DNA of 64,000 nt from Aphelidium insulamus (GCA_036784855.1 JAZDSV010000006.1:159001-223000), one strand, 5' to 3'; positions 35,499 to 47,174 are shown, numbered from the stretch's first letter. Notes: generated by a model not told the origin, from the letters alone. Numbers and translations are program-made.

Positions 35499-36269
35499 AT
35501 GCTTCCGGCACAGATCCAGCGATTGCGGCCGTGGAGGAGCCTACAGGCCGGATGGCACGCGCATTTCTCGCGATCGCTGGCCACACAGCAACCGGCGTCC
35601 CCGGCAGCTGGTGGTGCACGCCGCACCAACCGGCCCGACAACCCAAAAGCCGCGTCATTCTCCCCGCTGGCCACAACAATGGGTGGCGGTAGCGGCGGCG
35701 GCGGCAAGTACCGGTCACCGTACGACACGAGCTACCCGCGCCTGGACACCATGCCGGAGGAGGTGCCGGTGCGGCGACCGTACGAGCGCATACTCACGGT
35801 GCGGCGCATGGTACGCGTCTCGGCCAAGGGCAAGCACATGACATACGACGCGTGGGCTCTCGTGGGCGATCGACACGGCTCGGCGGCCCTGGCTAATGGC
35901 AAAGCGTCACAGGGATACAAGGCCACCCAGCTGGCCATATCGCGCGCACGCCGCAGCATGAAGCACTATGACTTTTACCAGGGCCGCACGCTCTACCACG
36001 ACATCACGTCCCAGTTCCACACGCTACGTCTGCGCCTGTTGTCCAAGCAGCCGGGGCACTCGGTGCGCGCACAAGGTGTCGTGTACGACGTGTTCCAGGC
36101 GCTGGGTGTGCACGATGTAGGCGCCAAGATCATGCAGGGCACCACCAACCCGATCACGGTGGCCAAGGCGGTGTTCCACGCCCTCGACCATCACCACATC
36201 ACTCCAGAGCACGTGGCACAGGCGCGCGGGAAGCGTGTCTCGGACGTGGTGTCCACTCACACTGGATAG
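35499..36269 (+). CDS. MRPS5: Mitochondrial small-subunit ribosomal protein uS5m
   Basis: 256 aa from the ATG at 35499. MLPAQIQRLRPWRSLQAGWH is an Arg-rich presequence. An in-frame ATG 41 codons upstream would disrupt this. After a Gly-rich linker comes the S5 N-terminal domain: RRPYERILTVRRMVRVSAKG, then YDAWALVGDRHGSAALANGK and ATQLAISRARRSMKHY. These match the 'xVxRVtKVxKGGRxxxFxAxVVVGdgxGxxGxGxGKaxEvxxAIxkA' pattern. The C-terminal S5 fold is VFQALGVHDVGAKIMQGTTN and PITVAKAVFHALDHH. Single exon. It helps form the decoding-site side of the mitoribosome small subunit. Confidence 0.9.
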   Translation: MLPAQIQRLRPWRSLQAGWHAHFSRSLATQQPASPAAGGARRTNRPDNPKAASFSPLATTMGGGSGGGGKYRSPYDTSYPRLDTMPEEVPVRRPYERILTVRRMVRVSAKGKHMTYDAWALVGDRHGSAALANGKASQGYKATQLAISRARRSMKHYDFYQGRTLYHDITSQFHTLRLRLLSKQPGHSVRAQGVVYDVFQALGVHDVGAKIMQGTTNPITVAKAVFHALDHHHITPEHVAQARGKRVSDVVSTHTG

Positions 36270-36572
36270 TTGGCATTGGTAATACTACACGGTCAACTAT
36301 ATCTAGACGCGGTATATATATAAGTGTCCATGAAACTTATTATACTGTTCATTAAGCTCCCTTTAGTAAGATTTTATATCATTGTAGACAGAAGTGTCGC
36401 CGCAGTAACCATAACATAGCGCGCACTCAATGCGGCATTGTTCATTCACATATACTTGTAAAATGTTATTATTAGTGTTAAATTAAGGTTTAATTTAAGT
36501 TAATGTGAGGAATTAATTATCAAGTTACCGGTTAGTACTTGGGAGTGGTGTGGTGTGTGTGCCAGCAGCTGC
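36270..36572. other. AT-rich convergent intergenic region
   Basis: Gap of 303 bp between the stops of uS5m (+) and the bZIP gene (-). It is AT-rich (TTAAATTAAGG-type runs) with a TATATATATAAG stretch near 36312 and no coding or RNA signal. It presumably holds two 3' UTRs. Confidence 0.6.
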
Positions 36573-38023
36573 CTATTGTGAGTTGTTTGAGTGGCTGCAT
36601 GTTCCCAGGCTCGATTGTAGCAGTTCGCGGCACTCCCGGATAGCGGTGCGCAGCATCATCTCCTCCGTGATCAGACGGTCGTTGGTCAGTTGCAGCGAGT
36701 TGAGTTGGTTCTCCAGGTAGGCCTTGGTGGCCACCTGTTTCTGGCGGTAGCGACTCGCTGCCTGTCTGTTGCGCGACCGTCTGCTGGCCAGATCATTGGC
36801 CGATGTGGCGTCCTCCTCCGCTATCCGCTGACTCCGGTGCGACGCCGATCCCAGCCGCATCATCGCGGCAGCAGCTGACGCCGACGTGGAGCCCAGTGCT
36901 GATGTGGACACTGATGACACGCGTCTGGGCCGGCTGGCGAAATCCGAGCTATTGTCGACTGAGAGAGCGCGACGCGGCAAGTTCAGCGACTGGGCATACG
37001 AGTCGCTGGCGGTGGTTGCGGCGTCATACAGCGTGTTGGATACACTGGCGGCGGCCGCAACGCTCGCAAAGTCGGACAGTGAACACCGCTCCCGCTCGTC
37101 GGCCGATTTGTCAGTGTTCATGTCGCTGTGCAGCTACACACACCAGCCAATTAGCGTTTCACCCAACACTGCATACAGACACACGTACCAAATCGGCAAT
37201 GGACACGGAGGAAGAGTGTGGAATGGAGACGCGTGACGGGGCGCCGCTGCTGGTGGAGGTGGAGCGATCATCGGTCAATGACGGCGTGGCATGGTGGTGC
37301 ATAGAGTGGGCGTGCTCGTTCGAGTGATAGGCACCCACCGATACCGGGATGTAGGGCGCATGCCGATGGAAGTGGAGCGGGTGTGCGTGCGCTGTGTACG
37401 CGTGCTGTCTTTGGGCGCCGTGGTGGGGCGCTGGCTGCGGGACTGGTAGGTCGGCCATGCCCATGTGTGAGTATGCGCCCGGCGCCTTGGGTATCCGTGG
37501 GTCTGCCGTAGACGACTGCGCGGACCAGTAGGGCGGCATGGTGGGTGGTTGTTGTTGTTGTTGTTGTGAGGTGGCGGCCACAGGTGTGGCATTCAAGAAT
37601 GTTGGACAAGCTCCCGGGGATTCGGTACCACCGGGGCGCCGGGATAAACTGTACAGCTTCGGGTCTGTGGAGTAGTACATGGCTATGATCATCCCGCGCG
37701 CTACAAGTGCAGCCAGTAAAGAGCAGTGAGTGAGTGGGAGGGCGTGTGTGGTGTGCTGTCTGTGGCCTGGAGTGTCGCAGTGGTAGCCGATGCCCAGCAC
37801 AGCGCACTACGTGAATCTCTACACGTGGAGTTAGTCCCCCGTCAATGTGCGCCAATGGCACTCTTGGGCCAAGGTATAGTGGTGATGAGGGTCACGCAAG
37901 TAAACATGTGTGTGTGTGTGTCTATATGTAGGCGCGGCACAGACTTACCGGGAACTCGGAGCGGCGTGCGGGGCGATGGGCGCCGGCGATTATTTTGCGC
38001 ACAGTGAGGCTGGTCTTGCTCAT
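36573..38023 (-). CDS. bZIP transcription factor
   Basis: The first exon starts MSKTSLTVRKIIAGAHRPAR at 38023 and is followed by a GTAAGT donor. The second exon has a His/Pro/Gln-rich, low-complexity activation-type region with a polyglutamine run and repeated His-Ala/His-Pro. The last exon carries the bZIP: basic region SRRSRNRQAASRYRQKQ (the N-x7-R spacing within NRQAASRYR), then a leucine-heptad helix KAYLENQLNSLQLTNDRLIT ending near CRELLQSS. DNA-binding homodimer or heterodimer. Target genes are unknown. The N-terminal exon call is somewhat less certain than the bZIP exon. Confidence 0.85.
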
Positions 38024-38203
38024 TGTGTCTCCCAATAGTCTGGTGACATCATGGCGCTGATGTCATGGCTTTTTTCAGCCTAAAACGCAACCTTAATCCC
38101 ATTGTTAGTCATGCGCGCTCGTTGTTCTCTGACTGTTCCGCGCATTGACTCATCGGAGGGGGTTAACAGCGTGGGAGTAATACATATGCATGTTAACATT
38201 TAT

Positions 38204-39355
38204 TTAATTCAGTGACACGCGTCTGCGAGGAAGGGAGATCATGGGACCGGCGAGAGGGGGTAAAACATGAGCCGTGTCCTGGTGAGCAGTTGGACGGTGG
38301 CGCATACGATGGATCCACGATGCCAGACGCGACTTGACAGCGCTGCCACCACTGTTGCTGCGCTGATAGAGCAGGAACTGACTGCGCAACCCTGATCGTT
38401 CCCGCGCTTTATAATCACCCGCACGGTAATGGTATGATGGCGCAGTGGCCGGTAACTCGCCGAATATCACACGCAGTCTCTCCTCGTCGTTGCGCCAGTG
38501 CGGTGAGCACAGACGATACTCCACGGGGTATGAGACGTCATTTTTCGTCCACCACCGATGCTGCTTCACGTGATAGCGCAGCCACGGTCCTTTACAAAAG
38601 TTGCATTGTTGCACTTCGCGTAGCTGCCGACCAACAGTGAGAGGCAGGTTGCTACTATTTACGCCCGCAGCACCACTATTTACGCGTACCACGGCACATA
38701 ATGCCAACTCTGCCAAGGTAGGCAGAGTGGCGACTTCTTGACTGCTGCCCTCATCTGTGTGAAAGGTGCCGAATTCATGCCCCGGCAGTGCGGTCAGTAG
38801 CGGGCACATTGTGGCGTAGAAGCGACGCAAGTGTCGCAGTTCACTCACTTCCACGGGGAGCACGCGAATCGGGTTGAATGAGATGTCAAGGTGCGCGAGT
38901 TGAGTCAGCCGACCTATGGCAGCTGGCAGCGTGAACAGGATATTGTGCGACACGCTGAGAGTGGTCAGACGTGTCAACTGGAACAAGGAATCGGGCAGTT
39001 CCGTCAGTCGGTTGTGGTTCACTTTGAGCGTGGTGAGGTTGCGCAGCAAACCGATGCTGCTGGGAATCGACTGCAAGCGATTCTTCTCCAGCGAGAGCAC
39101 AGTCAGCCGTTGCAGGTAACCGATTTCGGCCGGAACAGCCGTCAGATCGTTGCAGCATAGATATACTTCCGTAGCGACGGCAGCCAACTGTCCGATGCTT
39201 CCATGCACGCGTGTCACGCCCTTGTCACACAGATGCAGATCGCGCAGGTTGTCGGCATCAGCGAATCGAATGTAATGCTCTTCCTCGTCACGGTTGGTGA
39301 TGGCGATGCCGCGCAATGGACGCGTGCTCTGCGCTAATATGGTATCTCCAGACAT
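38204..39355 (-). CDS. Leucine-rich repeat protein (Ras-suppressor/SHOC2-like LRRs)
   Basis: 383-aa single-exon ORF. Residues of about 35-190 contain at least six consecutive 23-residue LRRs: LTAVPAEIGYLQRLTVLSLE, LQSIPSSIGLLRNLTTLKVN, LTELPDSLFQLTRLTTLSVS, LFTLPAAIGRLTQLAHLDIS. The 'xLxxLPxxIGxLxxLxxLxLsxNxL' consensus is that of plant PIRL/SHOC2-type LRRs. After them is a Cys/His/Trp-bearing region (CNFCKGPWLRYHVKQHRWWT) and a basic tail. I recognise no catalytic domain. A protein-interaction or signalling adaptor is likely. Its start lies only 70 bp from the RIB7-like stop. Confidence 0.85.
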   Translation of the reverse strand: MSGDTILAQSTRPLRGIAITNRDEEEHYIRFADADNLRDLHLCDKGVTRVHGSIGQLAAVATEVYLCCNDLTAVPAEIGYLQRLTVLSLEKNRLQSIPSSIGLLRNLTTLKVNHNRLTELPDSLFQLTRLTTLSVSHNILFTLPAAIGRLTQLAHLDISFNPIRVLPVEVSELRHLRRFYATMCPLLTALPGHEFGTFHTDEGSSQEVATLPTLAELALCAVVRVNSGAAGVNSSNLPLTVGRQLREVQQCNFCKGPWLRYHVKQHRWWTKNDVSYPVEYRLCSPHWRNDEERLRVIFGELPATAPSYHYRAGDYKARERSGLRSQFLLYQRSNSGGSAVKSRLASWIHRMRHRPTAHQDTAHVLPPLAGPMISLPRRRVSLN

Positions 39356-39424
39356 GTAGACAGCAGATGGTATATACAGAGATAAAGATGAAATTGTACA
39401 ACAGCGCAGCTTAATAACTGTTGC

Positions 39425-40399
39425 TTAATTATTTCCGTTGATGGCATCACTTGTTGCCGCGGATTGGCTTCGTGCAATCACGCTGCACCGCAGGAACAAA
39501 TGCCGATCGCCGCCCTGTCGCACACTCTTGAACAGTAGCGCCGGTGCAGTTTCCGCTGTGAACGCTCTTCTTCCAGTTCCAGTTGCTGTAGCATCATACT
39601 GGTTGCCAGCATTCGTTTGGTTTGGCGCAGTAAAGGCCATGGGACGCGGCATGCCGGCCACATTGTGAGTGCCGGCAATGTGTCCCGTAACAGTGTGTCG
39701 AATCTCGTCAACGAGACCCGCATGCAGCATTTGACTAGCCAGCTTGCCGCCACAACTAAGATCCACGTACCGAACGGCGTACGTGTTGAACAAGACGGAC
39801 AGCAGTTCGTCCATGCTGACGCTCATAGTATCGTCAGAAGTGCATGGAACCACCGTCACGTGAGGTCCCACGCGCTCAAACCGCTGCGCAAGCTTTGTTG
39901 ATAGAGACTGGGGACATGCGATTAGTATTCTTCTATCCTTATTTTCGTCAAGCTGAAAGTATGGGTGTTGCGAGTCCAGTTCTGCATAAGTAAGACGCGA
40001 AGATCGCGCTTCATGTATACATACATACACATATACATATATACACACATCCAACTGCATACAGCACACACACATACATATACATACATACATACATACA
40101 CACATACATACATACACACATACACACACACATACATACATACATACATACATACATACATACATACATACATACATACATACACATACATATACACATA
40201 CATACATACATACATACATACATACATACATACATACATACATACATACATACATACATACATACACACACACATACACACATACATACATACACACACA
40301 CATACAACACATACACATACATACACATACACACACATACACACACACATATACACATACATACATACATATACATACACCCAACTATACACACACACA

Positions 40400-40439
<40 letters not shown>

Positions 40440-41120
40440 TACATACATACATACATCCACACTACACACACACACACATACACACATACATACACATACA
40501 TACATACATACATACATACATACATACATACATACATACATAAATACATACATAATACATACATACATACACACATAACCACACAACCACACACACACAC
40601 ATACACGATGCACAGCTATCACCACGCGATCGCACCTCCACTGCTTGTCACGCACACCTGCAACGGCTCCTTACGGGCATTGAGCCCAGAACGCCGCCTC
40701 TCCTCTTGCAAATCCTCATAAGTGGTGGCACAGGCGCGCAAGTCGGGTTCCGCGCGCAACACGGCTCCGGTGACAATAACCGCATCCGCCTGGCTCCAGC
40801 CGGCGTTCAGGATGCGCCAGTCTACCTGTGCCTCCTCGGGATGGCTGTGTACCAATGCGATCTCCCTACACCCATACATCATGAGCGGCGTGCGTAGACC
40901 TTACCGCGACAACTTGCCGCGGCCCCGAAGCACCTTGCTCGTGGAAGCTGAGCACGCCGTCATACGACGTGACCACATTCCACCACACTGCCACCTCTGT
41001 CAGCTTCACAGAGCATCTGCACACGCACACACCGTATGGTCTGCCGGGCTGAGATGGCTCGCAGCCAGCAAGGTCGAGGTGTTGGCGCAGTTCCGGCACT
41101 GTCCCCACAAAATACTCCAT
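39425..41120 (-). CDS. RIB7: RibD-C/RIB7-like pyrimidinone-phosphate reductase (riboflavin synthesis)
   Basis: The start at 41120 gives MEYFVGTVPELRQHLDLAGC, comparable with the short N-terminus of yeast Rib7. After an intron comes NVVTSYDGVLSF (the 'xxSLDGxI' strand), then ILNAGWSQADAVIVTGAVLR with AEPDLR (cf. 'DAILVGxxTvxxDnPxL'). A roughly 650-nt intron holding a giant microsatellite follows. The final exon has RRILIACPQSLSTKLAQRF and YVDLSCGGKLASQMLHAGLV with DEI (cf. 'vxvEGGxxxxxxxlxxxLvDEl'). The Rib7 step reduces the ribosylamino-pyrimidinone phosphate with NADPH in fungal riboflavin biosynthesis. Divergence at 'SLD' (SYD) leaves some room for a related RibD-C reductase. It is head-to-head with TYW4. 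Confidence 0.75.
40014..40612. repeat. ~600-bp compound (TACA)n/(CA)n microsatellite in a RIB7-like intron
   Basis: Almost uninterrupted TACA tetranucleotide blocks alternating with CA dinucleotide blocks. The long open frames here on both strands are purely repeat-encoded. It sits between the exon carrying VCVTSSGG and the exon carrying LDSQHPYFQL. On the transcript it is a (UAUG)/(UG) repeat. Confidence 0.95.
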
Positions 41121-41125
41121 CACGC

Positions 41126-44100
41126 ATGACGTTTCCGCCACCACCGACGCCCCAAGCAGCCGCGGACGACGATGCCGTGCGCGCCACAAACAGCAGCAGC
41201 ATCCAGAGCAAGCGATCTATGCAGCATTGGGGCTACCTGCCAACTCTGGACGCGCGGCCGCACGTCGACATTGCGCATGACGGCGGCTCACGACGCGTTC
41301 CCCGACGCGCCCCGCTGATCAATCGGTAAGGATGGCTGGCGTGAGTGTACTCCATGCATATTCTCTGACATACACGCAGCGGCTATTACATACGCACGGT
41401 GGCCATGGACCATGTCATACGGGAGTTTGTGCGCTGCGTGTCGGCTGCCGGCATGGCACCGCAAATCATCTCGCTTGGTTGCGGCTTTGACCTCTCCTAC
41501 TTTCGCCTGCTGTGCGGTGGTGACTTAGACAGCGGCAGTGGCAGGGTGGCAGGATATGATGCCTGTGGAGATGCTGTGACCACCACCTGGGTGGATGTGG
41601 ACTTTGCCGAGTTGACGCGCAAGAAGCGTCAAACCATCCTGGCAGAGGCGGCGCTGCATGACCGGCTCTTCCCGCCGTTGCCATTGAGCACGGCTGAGAC
41701 GCCACGCCGCTCGGAGCCGCACCGTCAATGCCACATTGACGGTGCAGCAGAGCTCCACGCACCGCACTACCACTTGATGCCGTGCGATTTGCGGCGCACC
41801 GACCAGCTGGACGCATTGCTTGCGTGGCTGAGTGCCCGCGGCAGTTTTGACACGGCCGCCCCGACGCTCTGCATATCCGAGTGCGTGCTAACCTACCTGC
41901 AGGTGGAGCAGGCAGACGCGCTGCTCTGCCATCTCAGCGCCACCCTGACCGCCTGTGCCGTGATGGCGTACGAACAGGTGCGGCCGGACGACGCGTTCGG
42001 CGTGACAATGACGCGGCACTTTGACCGCATGCACGCGCCCATCCACGCCATCCACCGATATCCCACACTGGCTACACAGCGACGGCGCTTCATGGACAAC
42101 GGCTTCCTGGACTGCCAGCTGGTGGACTTGAATCGGTTCTGGCTGGACCCGCGGTTGACTGATGCTGCAGAGAGGGGGCGCATTGCCGCGCTCGAATGGT
42201 TCGACGAGCACGAGGAGTGGGCTCTTAAGTGTGCACACTACTTTGTCGCGTATGCATACAGTGCCACCGATTCCGCCATGGCTGCTGTCCTGGCCAGTGT
42301 GCAGCTGGAAGTGCCAATGTCAGGGTGTTCATCAGCGAAGTTGAATATCAATTTCGGCGTTACCGCGGGGCCAACAGTCATGTCGGCGCAAACCATCAAT
42401 ATGATCAACGGGGAAGCAGCCTTGGAGCGGTGGGGACACACTGCCACGTCACTTGGTGACGGAGAAAAGGTTTTCATATTCGGTGGCTACGGCCACAATG
42501 CATCCAGCAATGCAGACACGAAACAGTCCCAGTACGCAAGACAGGCCCACCCGTGCACCATTTGCACTACAGGGAAACTAGCCGGTAAGTTACAATAACT
42601 ATTGCAGTGCTAAATACTAATATTAAATTGCTAATGGCGGGCAGAGTTTGTGCAGCATAACTCATATGGCGAAATACCGCCAGCAAGGATTTATCACACT
42701 GCCACCGGCATCGGCAATCATGTCTACGTATTTGGTGGCCGCGCTGGTCCCGCCCAAGCATTCAGTGACTTGTGGGAGTGCCGGCATGGCGATGACACTA
42801 CACTGGAGTGGAAGCGTCTCGAGACTGGCAACGGGCCAGGCGCCCGATTTCGACATGCCGCTTGTCTCCTGCCGCCATGCCCCGTGACCCGCGACGAAGA
42901 GGCAATCTTGGTTCATGGCGGGTTGACCCCATCACCTGGTGGCAAGTGTTCTTTTGTGGCGCCTGACCGCCATTCCTGGTTGTTTCTGCTAAAGTCACGT
43001 TTTTGGGTGAAGGCAGATTTCGGACTGCCGCCGTCCATACACTCTTTCTCAATGGTGCACAACAATGGTTCAGTATTTTGCTTCGGTGGGATGAACGATA
43101 ACCATTTTCCTCGTCATGGCATCATAGAGTGCAAACTTCCCACCGACTGTGTTGGCCGGCCACCCCTGGTATCCGCCCATACCCCAATTGGATGGGTCGG
43201 CAGAATTGGTCCACAGGTCCATTCCACGGGCCCTGGACGCTTCTTAGTTGTCGGCGGTGTTATAAGCGACTCACAAGTCCTGGACGGAGAATTAGATAAC
43301 CACAACATGGTGGAGGTCGATTTAGTGTCAAATGTGTGTCGATCAGTGCTTTTGCCGCAATTCGACCCACCGACGATGTGGAGCGGGCATAAATCCGTCT
43401 TGGCGCCTGGCAACACTGATGGCACATTCAAACTACGAGTTTTTGGTGGCGGCGCAGTCTGTTTCTCCATGGGCTCATACTTCAATGGTGGCATCAAAGA
43501 AATTTCACTGCATTGTTGTGGTGCAAGAGAACCCACTGTGGCTTCCGGTCAAGGGTGGATTGCGCATTCAACGCAGGTGCCATCCTTTGATTACTGCAAC
43601 GTAGGTAATGATGACCTGAGCGCCTTGTACGCTGGTCGTCGGCCGTTTGTCATTCGAGGTGCGCCACTCGGTGACTGCACCACTCGATGGGCGTCAAAGG
43701 AATATCTGAGGAACTCGGCATTGACTTATCAAGATACAAAGGTGAGCGTCCATGTTGGCCAACACGCACAGCTGGGATTCGCTGGTGGCAAAAATTACAA
43801 GTACCACACAATGCCGTGGAAGTCAATTGTTAACCAGATGTTTGCCGACGACAATTCCCATTTGTATTTGCGCTCCATTGGGGTGAATGCACGAAAAGAA
43901 GCATCTCACATGTCAAAGTCGTTTCCAAATCTTGCTCGCGATGTCAAAATACCCGGCAAGATTGCTGCAATGATTAGCGGACAGCCTGCATCAGATCTGT
44001 GTCTAGAAGATTTTGAAAAGCAGTGCACAAGATATTTTAGTTCTGTGCTGCGAATGTCAAGCCCCGGCATGAAAGTGTGGACTCATTATGATGTGATGGA

Positions 44101-44653
44101 CAATGTACTGATGCAAACACGGCGCACAAAGTTCGTCACCCTGTTTCCTCCTGATCAGTCTGCTGCTCTGTATGTCGATCCAGCCATCAACAAGAGCAGC
44201 AGTCCCGTACTGGATGTGTTTGCACCGTATGACTCACCATTTGCGTCCGAGGCGGCAATGAGTGAAGAGGAGCTTCATGAAGCATATCGGCTGTACCCGC
44301 GGTTCTTTGACGAAGCTCGAAAATCTGCATGGACCACGACACTCTATGAGGGAGATATCCTTTTCATACCGGCGCTATGGTTCCATCATACATACGCCAG
44401 CGGAGAAGATGAAAGGGACGGACCCGTCATGTCGGTAAACGTTTTTTGGCGACATTTGGAACCTGCGTGCTACGACTCCAAGGACTTGTATGGAAACAAG
44501 GATCTGCTGCGGGCAAATGAAGCTTCAGCCCATTTTAACAAGGCGATGCTGTGTCTTGATGACCTGAAGGACCATGCACCAGATTATCACCGTTTCTACG
44601 TGGACAAGCTGACTGAAATGCTGACAGAAAGAATTAAATGCGAACTGGAATAG
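41126..44653 (+). CDS. TYW4: TYW4/PPM2 wybutosine methyltransferase-methoxycarbonylase with kelch and JmjC domains
   Basis: Final enzyme of wybutosine formation at position 37 of tRNA-Phe. The start at 41126 keeps the conserved N-terminus ATNSSSIQSKRSM and, across an intron, APLINRGYYIRTVAMDHVIR. The SAM-binding core is QIISLGCGFDLSYFRL, then VDVDFAELTRKKR, ISECVLTYLQVEQADALL and YEQVRPDDAFG. A kelch propeller follows (FIFGGYGHNASSN, YVFGGRAGPAQAFSDLWECR, VFCFGGMNDNHFPRHG). The JmjC domain has the iron ligands HYD in KVWTHYDVMDNVLMQ and the His of PALWFHHTYAS. The stop at 44653 is 32 bp from the convergent MCCC2 stop. The three-domain order is the fungal TYW4 form. In animals the hydroxylase is a separate protein, TYW5. 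Confidence 0.93.
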
Positions 44654-44685
44654 AGCCATGACGAATGTTTATCACTACAAAGATT

Positions 44686-46692
44686 TCACATTCTAAACAC
44701 CCCAAAGTCGGTGTCGCTCACTGGCCGGTTCATTGCCGCGCTTAAACCCAGCCCGAGCACATCTCTTGTTTGCTCCGGAGCAATAACACCGTCGTCCCAT
44801 AAGCGTGCACTGGAAAAGTATGGGTGTCCCTCCGACTCGTAACGGTCAACGATCGGTTTCTTGAAAGCAGCTTCGGCTTCTGCGGACCACGTCTCTCCTT
44901 TTTTCGCCTTGGAATCACGGGTCACCGTGGCAAGGACATTGGCTGCCTGCTCGCCGCCCATCACCGAGATCCGGGAGTTTGGCCACATCCACATCAGTCG
45001 AGGGCTGATTGATAATTAGAGACGATACGGATAATGACGGCCACACTTACCTGTAAGCACGACCGCACATTCCATAATTTCCCGCACCAAAGCTGCCACC
45101 AATGATGACTGTGAATTTCGGGACATTGGCACACGAAACTGCAGTGACCATTTTGGCTCCATTCTTGGCAATTCCACCCGCCTCTGCTTTTGAGCCGACC
45201 ATGAAGCCGGTGATGTTTTGCAGAAAAACGAGTGGAATCTTTCGCTGACTGCATAGCTGTACAAAATGCGCGCCCTTCAGTGCCGACTCTGAGAACAAGA
45301 TCCCGTTGTTGGCCACTATGCCGACCGGGTGACCGTGAATATGCGCAAATCCTGCATACGTCTAGTCAGTAGAAGATTCAATACCAAAAAGAGCCTACCA
45401 GTGACAAGCGATGTTCCGTAGTGCTCCTTGAATTCTTGGAACTCGCTGCCGTCCACAATGCGTGCAATAACATTCTTAACATCGAACGTCTTTTTCAGAT
45501 TGTCGCCAACGATGCCGCCCAGTTCCGCGGGAGAGTACAGTGGCGCCTTGACGGGCCGCAAGCGCACACTCGGGCGCTTAACAATATTCAACGAGTCTAC
45601 AATGCGACGGCCAATAGACAAAGCATGCTCGTCATTCAGTGCATAGTGATCTGTCACGCCGCTGGTACGACAGTGCAAATCAGCCCCGCCCAAGTCCTCT
45701 GCCGACACTTCTTCGCCGGTGGCTGCCTTGACTGCACAAATGAATGAGTGATTAGTCGAACGACATATGATTAAAACACCATGAACAAACCTAGGGGAGG
45801 CCCAGCCAAGAAAATCGTGCCTTGCTTGGCGACAATCACAGACTCATCCGACATGGCGGGCACGTAAGCACCACCGGCCGTGCAAGAGCCCATGACGATC
45901 GCGATTTGCGGAATGCCCTCGGCAGACATATTGGCCTGGTTGTAGAATATGCGGCCAAAGTGTTCCTTGTCGGGAAACACGTCTGCCTGTCTCGGCAAAT
46001 TGGCACCTAAAGTTAACGCGGATGCCACATTAGATGCACATGGCACACCTCCCGAATCCACCAGGTAGATGCACGGCAGCTTGTTCTCTCGGGCAATCTC
46101 CTGTGCACGCAAATGCTTCTTGACGGTAATGGGATAGTAGGTGCCGCCTTTCACCGTGGGATCATTTGCCACGACGACACACTCGACACTGATTGTCACT
46201 AATCAGCAATGCGATGGCATTGACGAGCGACCCTCACCCGCTGACACGCCCGATACCAGTGATGATACCACCAGCCGGCACATCATCTTCATACAGCTGG
46301 TGCCCAGCCAGCTGAGACAGCTCCAGGAAGGGCGCGCCGGGGTCGAGCAGGCGTGCGACACGATCACGCGGCAACAGCTTGTTGCGCGCCAGATGCCGCT
46401 TTCTCGCCACCTCACCTCCGCCCAGACTGATGGTGTCGACGGTGGAGCGCAGGTGCGCCACCAAGTCGGACATGCGACTCGCATTCTCCACGAATTGCGG
46501 CTGCGTGGTGTCGACGGTGTTGGGCAGGACGCGCAGTTCGCGCTCACCCGGGTAAATGGAAGCATCGCGGTCAGCCGTCCAGGTTGCCAGTGAACGTCCA
46601 CGACTGTGCCAGCATCCTGCGCGTGAAGCCCCGATGCCACCGCGACGCCAAAGGCTGCCAACGGTCAAGCCGCGCCGGCCGTGGGAAAGCAT
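44686..46692 (-). CDS. MCCC2: Methylcrotonyl-CoA carboxylase beta (carboxyltransferase) subunit, mitochondrial
   Basis: Carboxyltransferase half of the biotin enzyme in leucine degradation. The ATG at 46692 gives [19 protein letters not shown], an Arg-rich mitochondrial presequence. Family blocks in order: [100 protein letters not shown] with [89 protein letters not shown] and [20 protein letters not shown]. '[15 protein letters not shown]' and '[11 protein letters not shown]' separate it from propionyl-CoA carboxylase. Introns are short. The alpha (biotin) subunit is not in this window. Confidence 0.95.
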
Positions 46693-46886
46693 TTCAAACA
46701 CAGTCGGTGAGCATTGTCATGACACCCCATTAAGGCACTCACATACATAATTGACAATCAATTAAATATCTAGAGTCCGGTGCAATGTATGGCGGCATAC
46801 TTTATTTATACTACCTCCCTCCATGTCTATGACACTTTTGTTCTCCCGCCGTAGATGTATGTACGACCAAAGCAGAAACGGTCAAA

Positions 46887-47174
46887 TTAGGGAGGTTTTG
46901 GCAAGGGCTTCTGATCCATATTTTCGAGGCAATTGCTCACGCATATCCTTTTTCCTCCGCTGGATTCATAATTATTACTCGAGCACCTGTTGTTACATAA
47001 ACGTATTGCATTTTTTCGAATGCTGTTAGTTTTCTTGACAGATGCCAGCAACTTTTCTCCGCGGTTCATGTGTGACGCTGCGACCCCCTGAGTGCCCACG
47101 GCGTTAGAGACAACATCATGACTGCTAACGCACAGGATTCCACTGAATAATACTGCAATGATGTTAAAGCGCAT
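46887..47174 (-). CDS. Small secreted protein with a twin CX3C motif
   Basis: 95-aa single-exon ORF from the ATG at 47174. MRFNIIAVLFSGILCVSSHD is a good signal peptide (hydrophobic core, small residues before the predicted cleavage). The mature part has few cysteines, arranged LCNNRCSS...KRICVSNCLEN, that is C-x3-C-x13-C-x3-C. This is the alpha-helical-hairpin spacing seen in small TIM chaperones and in plant alpha-hairpinins. Small TIMs lack a signal peptide, so a secreted two-disulfide hairpin is the better reading. The tail is DQKPLPKPP. Two CCAAT boxes lie within 80 bp upstream. I recognise no homologue and the function is unknown. Confidence 0.55.
   Translation of the reverse strand: MRFNIIAVLFSGILCVSSHDVVSNAVGTQGVAASHMNRGEKLLASVKKTNSIRKNAIRLCNNRCSSNNYESSGGKRICVSNCLENMDQKPLPKPP

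Noticed and set aside
39425-40655. Very long open frames encoding Tyr/Val/Cys/Met or Thr/His/Tyr repeats on both strands
   Set aside because: They are translations of the TACA/CA microsatellite. The real coding part on the minus strand starts only after the intron.
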